This document shows, piece after piece, positions 34,511 to 48,290 of a DNA stretch of 64,000 nt. The DNA is taken from the NCBI RefSeq assembly GCF_963678635.1, contig NC_087063.1, positions 38,022,759 through 38,086,758 on the forward strand. Direction: 5' to 3'. Within the stretch, counting starts at the first letter, position 1, and every line of letters begins with the position of its first letter. This DNA comes from Symsagittifera roscoffensis. Taxonomy: Eukaryota > Xenacoelomorpha > Acoela > Convolutidae. A program made the translations under genes and the position numbers. The notes below the pieces were generated by a model. The model did no database searches and was not told the DNA's origin. It saw only the letters and a list, made by a program, of their open reading frames with translations.

Positions 34511-37500
34511 GAAATGTTTTAAGCTATTTAATAAACCGTACCAGTTCGCAAAAACTTCAAATTGTTTTCAGACCGAATCGGTTTGCGAAAAAAAAGATTG
34601 ATTAACAAGCTATTCCAGTTATGAACTTTGAATTATTCAAGTTTTTTACAAAAACCAAAGCTGTTTGCCTAAAAAAACTATCATAGAAAGCTATCCCAGC
34701 TTTTAAAAATCAGTAGCTTCAAATTTTTCATAGATTGAACTTGTCGCAAAAAATTGGAAGTTTTATACGCAATTCTCAAGCAATGAGTTTTAAAAACTTT
34801 TCAAAGAAAAAAGTTTTCCGCTAGATGTGAAAGTGTTTTTCCATAGATTGAAATGTTTCGCAAGATTCGTATTACTTTCCGCAAGCTTTGTAAGCTATGA
34901 TTCTTAAAAACCTTCTCAAATTTTTAAGACACTAATTTGGTTAGCGTGAAGTGTAAGTTTCTTTAAGCAAGCACTTCCAGCTATGAAACATCCAAAACAA
35001 TTCAAACCAATTGGTAAAAAGAATTGGTTTGCAAAAAATTTAGGTTTTTCTTAGTAATTTATTTAAGATCAAATTAATCATAGACTGAATCCGTTCGCAA
35101 AAATTTTCCTTGTTTTGGGAGAGTTATTCTAGTTATGAAACTTCGATTTTTCAAGTTGCTCATAAAATGAATCAGTTCGATTAAAAAATCGTTTTTTGAG
35201 CCAGCTATTCAAGATATGAAATTTTGAAAAATTTCATTTTGATCAAAGACTAAATCGTATCGCAAAAACATTGAAAAACTTGAAACTTTTCGAAGTTTCA
35301 TAGCTGGAAGAACGTGCTCAGAAAATCGTTCTATGAATAAGTGTTTCGTACGTTTGTAGGAGAGCTATCTAAGCTATGAAACTTTGGAAAAAAGTTCAAG
35401 TTGTTCATAGACTGAATCAGTTCGCAAAAATCTTAGTTTTTGGTCAAAATATTTGGCAAGCTATAAAACTTTGAAACAAATCAAGTTGTTCATATACTGA
35501 AACGATTTGCAAAAATGGTAGTTTTTCTGCGCAAAATCGTATTTTTTCTGATTCAGATTTCAAATTGATCAGGTTACTTCATAGACCGAATTGATTTGCT
35601 GAAATTTATTTTTATTATTTCACTTCTAATTTTTTCAAGTTTTTGCTAAGACCGAATTGGTTCCGATATCTCAAAGTTTTTCCAAGCAAGCCATTTAAGC
35701 CTTGGAACTTTGAAACTTTTCACGTTGATCATAGTCTGAGTTCGTTCAAAATTTCATAAACCGTTTCATAAAACGATTGGTTTGCAAAAACTGCACAAAA
35801 TTCAAGTTATTTTAGACGGAATCGGTTCGCAAAAACGTAAGTTTCCTGTTGTGAGCTCTTCTAGCTTTGAGCTTTGAAACGTTTCAAGTTTTTTTATGGA
35901 CCAAATCAGTTCGCAAAAAAACTTTAAATAGTAGACTCCAGTTATGACCTTTTGACAGTTCATAGACCAGTTTTCTGAGCACGTTCTTCCAGCTATGAAA
36001 CTTGAAAAAATTCAAGTTGTTCAAAAACTGAATCGATTTGCAACATTCGTAAGTTTTGTACGCAAGCTGTTCACGCTATGGAATATTCAGTTATTTTTTC
36101 TTTCTACAAGATGGAATTGGCTCGCACAAAAATCTTTTTGCAAGTTCTTTCAGGTAGTAAAAACTTTCAAAAAATAGGAATTTCAAAGCAAATTTGCAAA
36201 AATCAGTTTTTAACGCAAGCTTTTCAAGCTTTGGTATTTTAAAAATGTTCAAGTTCTGCATAGATTACAATGTTTTGCGAGAAGTGTAAAAGTTCTTTAA
36301 GCAAGCTGTTCCAGCTATTAAACTTTCGAAAAACTTCCAGTAATTCATATTCTGAATCGGTTTGCCAAAGCCATAATTTTTTTAGGAGAACTGTTGGAGC
36401 TGTGAACTTAGAAATATTTCAATTTATTTCATTGGCTAAACCAATTCGCAAAAATTTCAAGTTGTTCAAAAACTGAGTTTATTCGCGAAAACTTTTATTT
36501 TTCCCAGCAAGCTATTTAAGCTTTAAAACTTTGAAATACTTCATAATGTTCGTACACTTAATCAGTTTACAAAAATTTTTAGTTTTTTGAGCGAAATTGT
36601 ATTCAAGCTATGAAGTTTTGAATTATTTCAAGTTTCTTCATAGACGTAAGTGGTTGGCTAAAAATTCTAAAATTTCTTTGCGAGCTTTTTCGACTTTAAA
36701 AAATTTTAAGCTACTTCATAGCACGAACCAGTTTGCAAAGAACTCAAGTTGATCATAGACTGAATCGGTTCGCAAATATCGTAAATTTTTTTAGATAGCT
36801 ATTCAAGCTGATCTTAGAAATATTTCAACTTAATTCAGAGACTGAGCCAGGTTGAAAAAAATCCAAGTTATTTTTAGACTGAACCAGTCCGCAAAAAAAA
36901 TAAAAATTCTCATTAGGCTTTTTATGATATAAAATTTTGAAATACTTCGGGTTTTTAATAAAATCAATCTGTTCGCAAAAATTGTAAGTCTCTGAGCGAA
37001 TTTTTTGAGGCTTTGAAACCTGAAAACGCAAGTTTTCATAGATTAAATTGGTTCGCAAAATCCTAAGTATAATTTAAAAAGCTATTCAAGCTATGAAATT
37101 AGAAATGATTAGGTTATTTCATAGATGGAACCAATTTGCATAGGATTTTTAGACTCCATCGGTCCGCAAAAAAAACTGAGTTTCTTCAGCAGGCTTCAAA
37201 GATTAAAAAAATGAGTTGGTTATGTTGACCATTTTTTCAAAGATTGAATTGGTTTGCGAGAAATTTAAGTTTTTTCTAGGCAAGCTCTTCCAGTTATGCA
37301 AACTAAAAAAACCAAGTTGATCTTAGACAAAAATAAATTGAAAAACCGTGCGTTTTTAGGCAAGCTTTTCAGTCTATAAAAATGAACTTTTTCAAGTTTT
37401 TCGGAGAAAAAACTGCTTCGTGAGAAGTGTTTGTTTTTTTACGCAAACTCGTCCAGCTATGAAACTTCAAAACAAACTCTAAAATAATGATAGACTGAAT

Positions 37501-37817
37501 CGGTTTAAGCTATTAACTTTAAGCTATGAACTAATCGTGTCTTAGAAGCTATGAACTTAGAAAATTAGAATTAGCTATCTCATAAATTGTACCAGTTCGC
37601 AAAAATTTGGAATTGTTTTTAGACGGAATCGGTTCGCGAAGTTTTAAAGTTTTCTCGATAAGCTTTTAACGATACAAAATTTTGGAAAAAAAAACTGCTT
37701 CGTGAGAAGTGTATGTTTTTTTACGCAAACTCTTCCAGCTATGAAACTTCAAAACAAACTCTAAAATAATGATAGACTGAATCGGTTTAAATAATTGAAA
37801 TTTAAGCTACGAACTTA
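34511..37817 (+). repeat. 3.3-kb satellite block P, copy 1
   Basis: It begins GAAATGTTTTAAGCTATTTA and runs through a fixed order of about 40 monomer variants before the same start recurs at 37818, a period of 3,307 bp. It holds the inverted monomer fragment (35283-35324) and its direct partner (about 35971-36010), and near its end a 283-bp unit starting ACTGCTTCGTGAGAAGTGT twice. Confidence 0.85.
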
Positions 37818-40800
37818 GAAATGTTTTAAACTATTTAATAAACCGTACCAGTTCGCAAAAATTTCAAATTATTTTCAGACCGAATCGGTTTGCGAAAAAA
37901 AAGATTGATTAGCAAGCTATTCCAGTTATGAACTTTGAAGTATTAAAGTTTTTTACAAAAACCAAAGCTGTTTGCCTAAAAAAACTATCATAGAAAGCTA
38001 TCCCAGCTTTTAAAAATCAGTAGCTTCAAATTTTTCATAGATTGAACTGGTCGCAAAAAATTGGAAGTTTTATACGCAATTCTCAAGCAATGAGTTTTAA
38101 AAACTTTTCAAAGAAAAAAGTTTTTCGCTAGATGTGAAAGTGTTTTTCCGTAGATTGAAATGTTTCGCAAGATTCGTAATACTTTCCGCAAGCTTTGTAA
38201 GCTATGATTCTTAAAAACCTTCTCAAATTTTTAAGCCACTAATTTGGTTAGCGTGAAGTGTAAGTTTCTTTAAGCAAGCACTTCCAGCTATGAAACATCC
38301 AAAACAATTCAAGCCATTTGGTAAAAAGAATTGGTTCGCAAAAAATTTAGGTTTTTCTTAGTAATTTATTTAAGATCAAATTAATCATAGACTGAATCCG
38401 TTCGCAAAAATTTTACTTGTTTTGGGAGAGTTATTCTAGTTATGAAACTTCGATTTTTCAAGTTGCTCATAAAATGAATCAGTTCGATTAAAAAATCGTT
38501 TTTTGAGCCAGCTATTCAAGATATGAAATTTTGAAAAATTTCATTTTGATCAAAGACTAAATCGTATCGCAAAAACATTGAAAAACTTGAAACTTTTCAA
38601 AGTTTCATAGCTGGAAGAACGTGCTCAGAAAATCGTTCTATGAATAAGTGTTTCGTACGTTTGTAGGAGAGCTATCTAAGCTATGAAACTTTGGAAAAAA
38701 GTTCAAGTTGTTCATAGACTGAATCAGTTCGCAAAAATCTTAGTTTTTGGTCAAAATATTTGGCAAGCTATAAAATTTTGAAACAAATCAAGTTGTTCAT
38801 ATACTGAAACGGTTTGCAAAAATGGTAGTTTTTCTGCGCAAAATCGTATTTTTTCTGATTCAGATTTCAAATTGATCAGGTTACTTCATAGACCGAATTG
38901 ATTTGCTGAAATTTATTTTTATTATTTCACTTCTAATTTTTTCAAGTTTTTGCTAAGACCGAATTGGTTCCGATATCTCAAAGTTTTTCCAAGCAAGCCA
39001 TTTAAGCCTTGGAACTTTGAAACTTTTCACGTTGATCATAGTCTGAGTTCGTTCAAAATTTCATAAACCGTTTCATAAAACGATTGGTTTGCAAAAACTG
39101 CACAAAATTCAAGTTATTTTAGACGGAATCGGTTCGCAAAAACGTAAGTTTCCTGTTGTGAGCTCTTCTAGCTTTGAGCTTTGAAACGTTTCAAGTTTTT
39201 TTATGGACCAAATCAGTTCGCAAAAAAACTTTAAATAGTAGACTCCAGTTATGACCTTGTGACAGTTCATAGACCAGTTTTCTGAGCACGTTCTTCCAGC
39301 TATGAAACTTGAAAAAATTCAAGTTGTTCAAAAACTGAATCGATTTGCAACATTCGTAAGTTTTGTACGCAAGCTTTTCACGCTATGGAATGTTCAGTTA
39401 TTTTTTCTTTTTACAAGATGGAATTGGCTCGCACAAAAATCTTTTTGCAAGTTCTTTCAGGTAGTAAAAACTTTCAAAAAATAGGAATTTCAAAGCAAAT
39501 TTGCAAAAATCAGTTTTTAACGCAAGCTTTTCAAGCTTTGGTATTTTAAAAGTGTTCAAGTTCTGCATAGATTACAATGTTTTGCGAGAAGTGTAAAATT
39601 TCTTTAAGCAAGCTGTTCCAGCTATTAAACTTTCGAAAAACTTCCAGTAATTCATATTCTGAATCGGTTTGCCAAAGCCATAATTTTTTTAGGAGAACTG
39701 TTGGAGCTGTGAACTTAGAAATATTTCAATTTATTTCATTGGCAGTTTACAAAATATTTTAGTTTTTTGAGCGAAATTATATTCAAGCTATGAAGTTTTG
39801 AATTATTTCAAGTTTCTTCATAGACGGAAGTGGTTGGCTAAAAATTCTAAATTTTCTTTGCGAGCTTTTTCGACTTTAAAAAATTTTAAGCTACTTCATA
39901 GCACGAACCAGTTTGCAAAGAACTCAAGTTGATCATAGACTGAATCGGTTCGCAAATATCGTAAATTTTTTTAGATAGCTATTCAAGCTGATCTTAGAAA
40001 TATTTCAACTTAATTCAGAGACTGAGCCAGGTTGAAAAAAATCCAAGTTATTTTTAGACTGAACCAGTCCGCAAAAAAAATAAAAATTCTCATTAGGCTT
40101 TTTATGATATAAAATTTTGAAATACTTCGGGTTTTTAATAAAATCAATCTGTTCGCAAAAATTGTAAGTTTCTGAGCGAACTTTTTGAGGCTTTGAAACC
40201 TGAAAACGCAAGTTTTCATAGACTAAATTGGTTCGCAAAATCCTAAGTATAATTTAAAAAGCTATTCAAGCTATGAAATTAGAAATGATTAGGTTATTTC
40301 ATAGATGGAACCAATTTGCATAGGATTTTTAGACTCCATCGGTCCGCAAAAAAAACTGAGTTTCTTCAGCAGGCTTCAAAGATTAAAAAATGAGTTGGTT
40401 ATGTTGACCATTTTTTCAAAGATTGAATTGGTTTGCGAGAAATTTAAGTTTTTTCTAGGCAAGCTCTTCCAGTTATGCAAACTAAAAAAACCAAGTTGAT
40501 CTTAGACAAAAATAAATTGAAAAACCGTGCGTTTTTAGGCAAGCTTTTCAGTCTATAAAAATGAACTTTTTCAAGTTTTTCGGAGAAAAAACTGCTTCGT
40601 GAGAAGTGTTTGTTTTTTTACGCAAACTCGTCCAGCTATGAAACTTCAAAACAAACTCTAAAATAATGATAGACTGAATCGGTTTAAGCTATGAACTTTA
40701 AGCTATGAACTAATCGTGTCTTAGAAGCTATGAACTTAGAAAATTAGAATTAGCTATCTCATAAATTGTACCAGTTCGCAAAAATTTGGAATTGTTTTTA

Positions 40801-41279
40801 GACGGAATCGGTTCGCGAAGTTTTAAAGTTTTCTCGATAAGCTTTTAACGATACAAAATTTTGGAAAAAAAAACTGCTTCGTGAGAAGTGTATGTTTTTT
40901 TACGCAAACTCTTCCAGCTATGAAACTTCAAAACAAACTCTAAAATAATGATAGACTGAATCGGTTTAAGCTATGAACTTTAAGCTATGAACTAATCGTG
41001 TCTTAGAAGCTATGAACTTAGAAAATTAGAATTAGCTATCTCATAAATTGTACCAGTTCGCAAAAATTTGGAATTGTTTTTAGACGGAATCGGTTCGCGA
41101 AGTTTTAAAGTTTTTTCGATAAGCTTTTAACGATACAAAATTTTGGAAAAAAAAAACTGCTTCGTGAGAAGTGTATGTTTTTTTACGCAAACTCTTCCAG
41201 CTATGAAACTTCAAAACAAACTCTAAAATAATGATAGACTGAATCGGTTTAAATAATTGAAATTTAAGCTACGAACTTA
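37818..41279 (+). repeat. 3.3-kb satellite block P, copy 2 (with indels)
   Basis: This is near-identical to copy 1. About 127 bp are missing at 39743, where TTTCATTGGC runs directly into AGTTTACAAA, and one extra 283-bp ACTGCTTCGTGAGAAGTGT unit is present near the end (three instead of two). The net length of 3,462 bp equals 3,307 minus 127 plus 283, give or take a base. Confidence 0.85.
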
Positions 41280-43603
41280 GAAATGTTTTAAACTATTTAA
41301 TAAACCGTACCAGTTCGCAAAAATTTCAAATTGTTTTTAGACAGAATCGGTTTGCGAAGTTTTAAAGTTATCTCGATAAGCTTTTAACGATACAAAATTT
41401 CAAAATACTTCTTGTTAATCATAAACTGAATCTGTTTGGGAAGTTTTTCGGGAAAGTCCTTCAATCTATGAAAAAATAATTCATAGTTATATCATTTTTT
41501 CTAAGACTTGATCGTCGTTTCAAAGAAAAGTTTCAAGTTTTCTATGCGAGCTATTCCGGCTTTGAACTTTGAAATGTTCCAATATATTTCACAGTCCGAA
41601 CCAGTTCGCAAAAATTTCAAATTGATCATAGACTGAATCGGTTTGCAAAAATCGTAAGTTTTTTTTGGTAGCTATTCAAGCTGAACTTAGAAATATTTCA
41701 AGTTAATTCAGAGTTCGAACCACTTCGCAAAAACTCCAAGTCATTTTCAGACTGAATCAATTCTTAGTTATTTAGGATATAAAATTTTGAAGTACTTCAT
41801 GTTGATCATGGAATGAATCGATTATACGTTTTTTGGGAAAATCTTTCAATCTAGGAAACTCTTGATCTTTTTCAAACTTTTCATAGATTGAATCGCAAAA
41901 ATTGTAAGTTTCTCTTAGAGAACTTTTCTAGTTTTGAAGTTTGAAACTTTTCAAGTTTTTTCATAAACTGAATTGCATCGCAAAATTTGTAAGTATTTAG
42001 GCAAGCTTTTCAAGCTGTGAAATTTTGAAATTCTTCAAAAATTTTGAAATTTTTAACAGACTGAATTGGTTAACGAGAAGTGTAAGCTTTTTAAACATGC
42101 TCTTCCAGCTATGAATTTTTGAAAAAAATTTCAAGTTGTTCAAAGACTGAGTCGAATCGTGAAAAATAGTTTCCTTAGCAAGCTATTCAAGCTATTAATG
42201 AACAATAGTTTCATGTTTTTCATAGACAAAATTGGTTCGCAAAATCCGTAATTTTTTTTCGCAAAATTTTTAAACTAAGAAATTTTGAAATATTGTCCAA
42301 AAGAAAAGTGGTTCGCAAAACTTTTTGTCTGTACGATCTGTTTCAGCTTTAAACTTAAAAAGGTTCCAAGTTATTTCATAGACCGAATCGCCATACGAAA
42401 AAAAGGATTTATAAGCAGGCTATATCAACAGTTTACTCTGAAGTATTCAAGTTTTTTCATAGACCAGATCCATTCGCATGGAAAAAATTTTTTTTCAGCA
42501 AGCTTCTTATTTTGATTTTCATAGATTGAATTGGCTCGCAAAAATCGTAAAACTTCACGGAAATTTTTTAAAATGAACTCTAGAAAATTTTACACTTTTT
42601 TTCAGAGACTAGTTTAGTTTGCGGGAAGTGTAAGTTTCTTACGCAAGCTCTTCCAGCTATGAAATTTTGAAAAAATTTCAGATCATTTGGTAAATTAATT
42701 GTTTCGTAAAAGTTTTTCAGTTTTTTTCTCCGAAAATTTATTCACGATATGAAACATAATTCAAGTGGATCACAGTCTGAATCGGTTCACAAATCTTTTA
42801 CGTTTTTAGGAGAGCTATTCGAGCTATGAAACTTTGAACTTTTTGAGGTTGTTTTAAGACTGAATCGATTTGCAAACTTTTTTGGGCAAATGATTATTCG
42901 AGCTATGAAAGTCTGAAACATTTCAAGTTGTTCGTGCAATCATCTGGTTCGCAAAAATTTTTTCATTTTTTAGAAAACTTTTCAAACTGTTAAACTTTGA
43001 AACATTTCAAGAATTTTTCATTGACGGAACTGGTTCGCGAAAAAAATAACTTTGCCTGCGAGCTATTCTGGCTTCGAAATCTGAAATATTTTAAGTTATT
43101 TCACAGACCGAACGAGCTATTTAAAAAAAATCGTTTCAAGCAATTTGGTAAAACAATTTTTTTTCAACAAAAAAAAATTCTATAAGCAAAAAATTCAAGA
43201 TATGAAACATATTTCAAGTTGATCACAGACTGAATTTGTTCGCAAAAAATGTACGTTTTTCAGGAGAGCTATTGAAGCTATGAACTTTGAACTTTTTCAA
43301 GTTGTATTCAGACTGAAGCGGCTCGCTAAAAACGTAATATTTTAGCAAACTTTTATTCAAGCTAGGAAACTTATTTCAAACTATTTTTTCAAGAATATTT
43401 CACAGGCGTAATTGGTTTGCGAATAGTTTTTTTTGTGCGAGCTATTCAGGCTTTGAATTTTGATACAGTTTAAGTTATTTCATAGACCCAACCAAGTAAG
43501 CTAATGAAGATGTGAAGCTTTGGAAAACTTCATATTGATCATAGATTGAATCTGTTCCCAAAATTGTAGGTTTTTTTGCAAGCTTTTCAAGCTACGAAAG
43601 GTA
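41280..43603 (+). repeat. Satellite interval after block P copy 2 and before mega-block M2
   Basis: The first 350 bases finish M1. The rest is a run of diverged monomers without a clear higher-order period. Unusual variants include CGAATCGCCATACG at about 42385 and CCGAACGAGCTATT at about 43110. Confidence 0.6.
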
Positions 43604-44059
43604 TATACTTAATCTGTTCACAAAAATTTTAAGTTTTTTGAGCAAACTTATTCAAGCTATGAAGTTTCGAAATATTTCAAGTTTATTTATAGACGGATGT
43701 TGTTGGCTAAAAACTTTAATTTTCTTTGCGAGCTTTTCCGACTTTAAAATGTTTCAAGCTACTTCATAGCACGAACCAGTTTGCAAAGAAATCAAGTTGA
43801 TCATAGACTGAATCGGTTCGCAAAGATCGTAAATTTTTCTAGATAGCTATTCAAGTTGATCTTAGAATTAATTCAACTTAATTCAGAGACTGAAGCATGT
43901 TGAAAAAATACAAGTGATTTTTGGACTAAATCAATCCGCAAAAAGTTTTCTCGTTAGGCTATTTATGGCATAAAATTTTGAAATACTTCGGGTTTTTCAT
44001 AGAAACAATCGGTTCGCAAAAGTTGAAACTCAGATTTTCATAGACTGAATTGGTTCGCA

Positions 44060-47000
44060 AAAATCCTAATTTAAATTAAAAAATTATTCAATCTATGAAA
44101 ATAGAAATGATTAGGTTGTTTCAAAGTTTGACTCAATCGGTCCGCGAAAAAACTAAGTTTCATCAGCAAGCTTTCAGAGATGTGAAAATTTGAATTAGTT
44201 ATGTTGATCATTTTTTCAAAGATTGATTTGATTTGCGAGAAATGTAAGTTTTTTTCTAAGCAAGCTCTTCCTCTGCTATGCAAACTTTAAAAAAATCAAG
44301 TTTTTCATAGACAAAATTAAATTGAAAAAAAATTATTGTGCGTTTCTAGGCAAGCTTTTCAGGCTATGAAAAATTGAATTTTTCTCAAGTTTTTCAGAGA
44401 AAGACCTGCCTCTTGAGAAGTGTATGTTTTTTACAGAAACTCTTCCAGATATGAAACTTCGAATCAAACACTAACATAATGATAGGCTGAATCGGTTTGA
44501 AAAAGTTGTTAGTTTTGCTAAGAAATATATTTAGGCTATGAACTTAGAAATGTTTTAAGTTATTTTATAAACAGTACCAGTTCGCAAAAATTTCAAATTG
44601 TTTTCAGACGGATTCGGTTTGCGAAGTTTTGAAGTTTTCTCGACAAGCAAATTAAGGTTTAAAACTTTGAATACTTCATATTGTTCATATACTTAATCGT
44701 TCAACAAAAATTTTAGGTTTTTTGAGCAAAATTTTTTTCAAGCTATGAAGTTTCGAATTATTTCAAGTTCCTTCATAGACGGAATTGGTTGGCTAAAATT
44801 TTTTTTCTTTGCGAGCTTTTCCGACATTAAAATGTTTCAAGCTACTTCATAGCACGAACCAGTTTGCAAAAAATTCAAGTTGATCATAGACTGAATCGGT
44901 TCGCAAAGATCGTAAACTTTTTAGATAGCTATTCAAGCTGATCTTAGAAATAATTCAACTTAATTCAGAGACTGAACCAAGTTGAAAAAAGTCCATGTTA
45001 TTTTTGGACTGAATCAGTCCGCAAAAAAAATAAATTTTCTCATTAGGCTATTTATGGTACAAAATTTTGAATGACTTCGGGTTTTTCATAGCATCAATTG
45101 GTTCGCAAAAGTTGCAAGTACTTCGAGCAATGTTTTTTAGGCTTTGAAACCTAAAAACTGAAGATTTTCATAGACTGAATCGGTTCGCAAAAATCTTAAT
45201 TAATTTAAAAAGCTATTCAACCCATGAGAATAGAAATGTTTAGATTGTTTCAAGGATTGAACCAATTTGCATAAAATTTTTAGACTCCATCGTTCCGCAA
45301 AAAAACTAAGTTTCTTCAGCAAGCTTTCAGAGATGTAAAAATTTGAATTAGTTATGTTGATCGTTTTTCAAAGATTGATTTGATTTGCGAGAAATGTAAG
45401 TTTTTTTCTAAGCAAGCTCTTCCTCTGCTATGCAAACTTTAAAAAAATCAAGTTTTTCATAGACAAAATTAAATTGAAAAAAAATTGTGCGTTTCTAGGC
45501 AAGCTTTTCAGGCTATGAAAAATAGAATTTTTCTCAAGTTTTTCAGAGAAAGACCTGCCTCTTGAGAAGTTTATGTTTTTTACAGAAACTCTTCCAGATA
45601 TGAAACTTCGAATCAAACACTAACATAATGATAGGCTGAATCGGTTTGAAAAAGTTGTTAGTTTTGCTAAGAAATATATTTAGGCTATGAACTTAGAAAT
45701 GTTTTAAGTTATTTTATAAACAGTACCAGTTCGCAAAAATTTCAAATTGTTTTCAGACGGATTCGGTTTGCGAAGTTTTGAAGTTTTCTCGACAAGCAAA
45801 TTAAGGTTTAAAACTTTGAATACTTCATATTGTTCATATACTTAATCGTTTCACAAAAATTTTAGGTTTTTTGAGCAAAATTTTATTCAAGCTATGAAGT
45901 TTCGAATTATTTCAAGTTTCTTCATAGACGGAATTGGTTGGCTAAATTTTTTTTTCTTTGCGAGCTTTTCCGACATTAAAATATTTCAAGCTACTTCATA
46001 GCACGAACCAGTTTGCAAAAAATTCAAGTTGATCATAGACTGAATCGGTTCGCAAAGATCGTAAACTTTTTAGATAGCTATTCAAGCTGATCTTAGAAAT
46101 AATTCAACTTAATTCAGAGACTGAACCAAGTTGAAAAAAGTCCATGTTATTTTTGGACTGAATCAGTCCGCAAAAAAAATAAATTTTCTCATTAGGCTAT
46201 TTATGGTACAAAATTTTGAATGACTTCGGGTTTTTCATAGCATCAATTGGTTCGCAAAAGTTGCAAGTACTTCGAGCAATGTTTTTTAGGCTTTGAAACC
46301 TAAAAACTCAAGATTTTCATAGACTGAATCGGTTCGCAAAAATCTTAATTAATTTAAAAAGCTATTCAACCCATGAGAATAGAAATGTTTAGATTGTTTC
46401 AAGGATTGAACCAATTTGCATAAAATTTTTAGACTCCATCGTTCCGCAAAAAAACTAAGTTTCTTCAGCAAGTTTTCAGAGACGTAAAAATTTGAATTAG
46501 TTATGTTGATCGTTTTTCAAAGATTGAATTGATTTGCGAGAATTGTAAGATTTTTCTAAGCAAGCTCTTCCAGCTAAGCAAACTTAAAAAAAATCAAGTT
46601 GTTCATAGACAAAATTAAAATGAAAAAACTGTGCGTTTTTTAGGCAAGCTTTTCAGGCTATGAAAAATTGAATTTTTCTCACGTTTTTCAGAGAAAAAAT
46701 TGCTTCTTGAGAAGTGTTTGTTTTTTACACAAACTCTTCCAGCTCTTATACTTCGAAACAAACTCTAATATAATGATAGGCTGAATCGGTTTGCAAAAGT
46801 TGTTAGTTTTGCTAAGAAATATATTAAAGCTTTGAACTTAGAAATGTTTTAAGTTATTTATTAAACCGTACCAGTTCGCAAAAATTTCAAATTGTTTTCA
46901 GACGGAATCCGTTTGCGAAGTTTTGAAGTTTTCACGACAAGCAATTTAAGGTTTAAAACTTTGAAATACTTCATTTTGTTCATATACTTAATCGGTTCAC

Positions 47001-48290
47001 AAAAATTTTAGGTTTTTTAAGCAAAGCTTTTTTCAAGCTATGAAGTTTCGAATTATTTCAAGTTTGTTCATAGACGGAAGTGGTTGACTAAAAATTCTAA
47101 TTTTCTTTGCGAGCTTTTCCGACTTTAAAATTAAAATGTTTCAAGCTACTTCATAGCAGGAACCAGTTTGCAAAGAATTCAAGTTGATCATAGACTGAAT
47201 CAGTTTGCAAAGATGGTAAATTTTTATAGATAGCTATTCAAGCTGTTCTTAGAAATATTTCAACTTAATTCAGGGACTGAACCATGTTGAAAAAAATCCA
47301 TGTTATTTTTGGACTGAATCAATCCGCAAAAAAAATAAATTTCCTCATTAGGCTATATGGTAAAAAAAACTTGAAATACTTCGGGTTTTTCATAGAATCA
47401 ATTGGTTCGCAAAAATTGTAAGTATTTTGAGCGATTTTTGTAAAGCTTTGAAACCTAAAAACTCAAGATTTTCATGGACTGAACCGGTTCGCAAAAATCT
47501 CATCCTAATTTAAAAAGCTATTCAAACCATGAAAATAGAATTGATTAGGTTATTTCAATGATTGAACCAATTTGCTTAAAATTTTTAGATAACATCGGTC
47601 CCCGAGAAAACTAAGCCTTTCAGCAAGCTTTCAGAGATGTAAAAGTTTCAAATTGGTGATGTTGATCTTTATTTCAAAGATTGAATTGATTTGCGAGAAA
47701 TGTAAGTTTTTTCTAAGCAAGCTCTTCCAGCTATGCAAACTTAAAAAAAATCAAGTTGTTCATAGACAAAATTAGGTTGAAAAAAATCGTGCGTTTTTTG
47801 AGCAAGCTTTTCAGAGAAAGAACTGCTTCTTGAGAAGTGTATATTTTTTACACTAAGTCTTCCAGCTATGAAACTTCGAAACAAACTCTAATATAATGAT
47901 AGGCTGAATCGGTTTGCAAAATTTGTTAGTTTTGCTAAGAAATACATTTAAGCTATGAACTTAGAAATGTTTTAAGCTATTTAATAAACCGTACCAGTTC
48001 GCAAAAATTTCAAATTGTTTTCAAACTGAATCGGTTTGCGAAGTTTTGAAGTTTTCTCGACAAGAAAGTTATGGTTTAAAACTTTGAAATACTTCATATT
48101 GTTCATATACTTAATCGGTTCACAAAAATTGTAGGTTTTTTGAGCAAAATTTTATTCAAGCTATGAAGTTTCGAATTATTTAAAGTTTCTTCATAGACGG
48201 AAGTGGTTGGCTAAATTTTTTTTTTTTTGCGAGCTTTTCCGACCTTAAAATGTTTCAAGCTACTTCATAGCACGAACCAGTTTGCAAAAA
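44060..48290 (+). repeat. Higher-order repeat, period about 1.14-1.16 kb (M2)
   Basis: The same marker as in M1, TTCATAGCACGAACCAGTTT and close variants, recurs at about 43765, 44844, 45984, 47147 and 48264. Units at 44.2-45.3 and 45.4-46.4 kb are near-identical and share the CTCTTCCTCTGCTATGC insertion. Confidence 0.8.

Larger units (their letters stand above)
23812..41634 (+). repeat. Satellite mega-block M1
   Basis: It opens with ATACTTAATC...CAAACTTATTCAAGCTAT and a TTTATTTATAGACGGA variant that also opens M2 at 43604. It closes with the CTGAATCTGTTTGGGAAG, TTTTTCGGGAAAGTCC, AAGACTTGATCGTCG and ACAGTCCGAACCAGTTCGC series that also closes M2 near 53219. Inside it are about ten units of the 1.06-1.16-kb higher-order repeat followed by two tandem 3.3-kb blocks. 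Confidence 0.65.
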
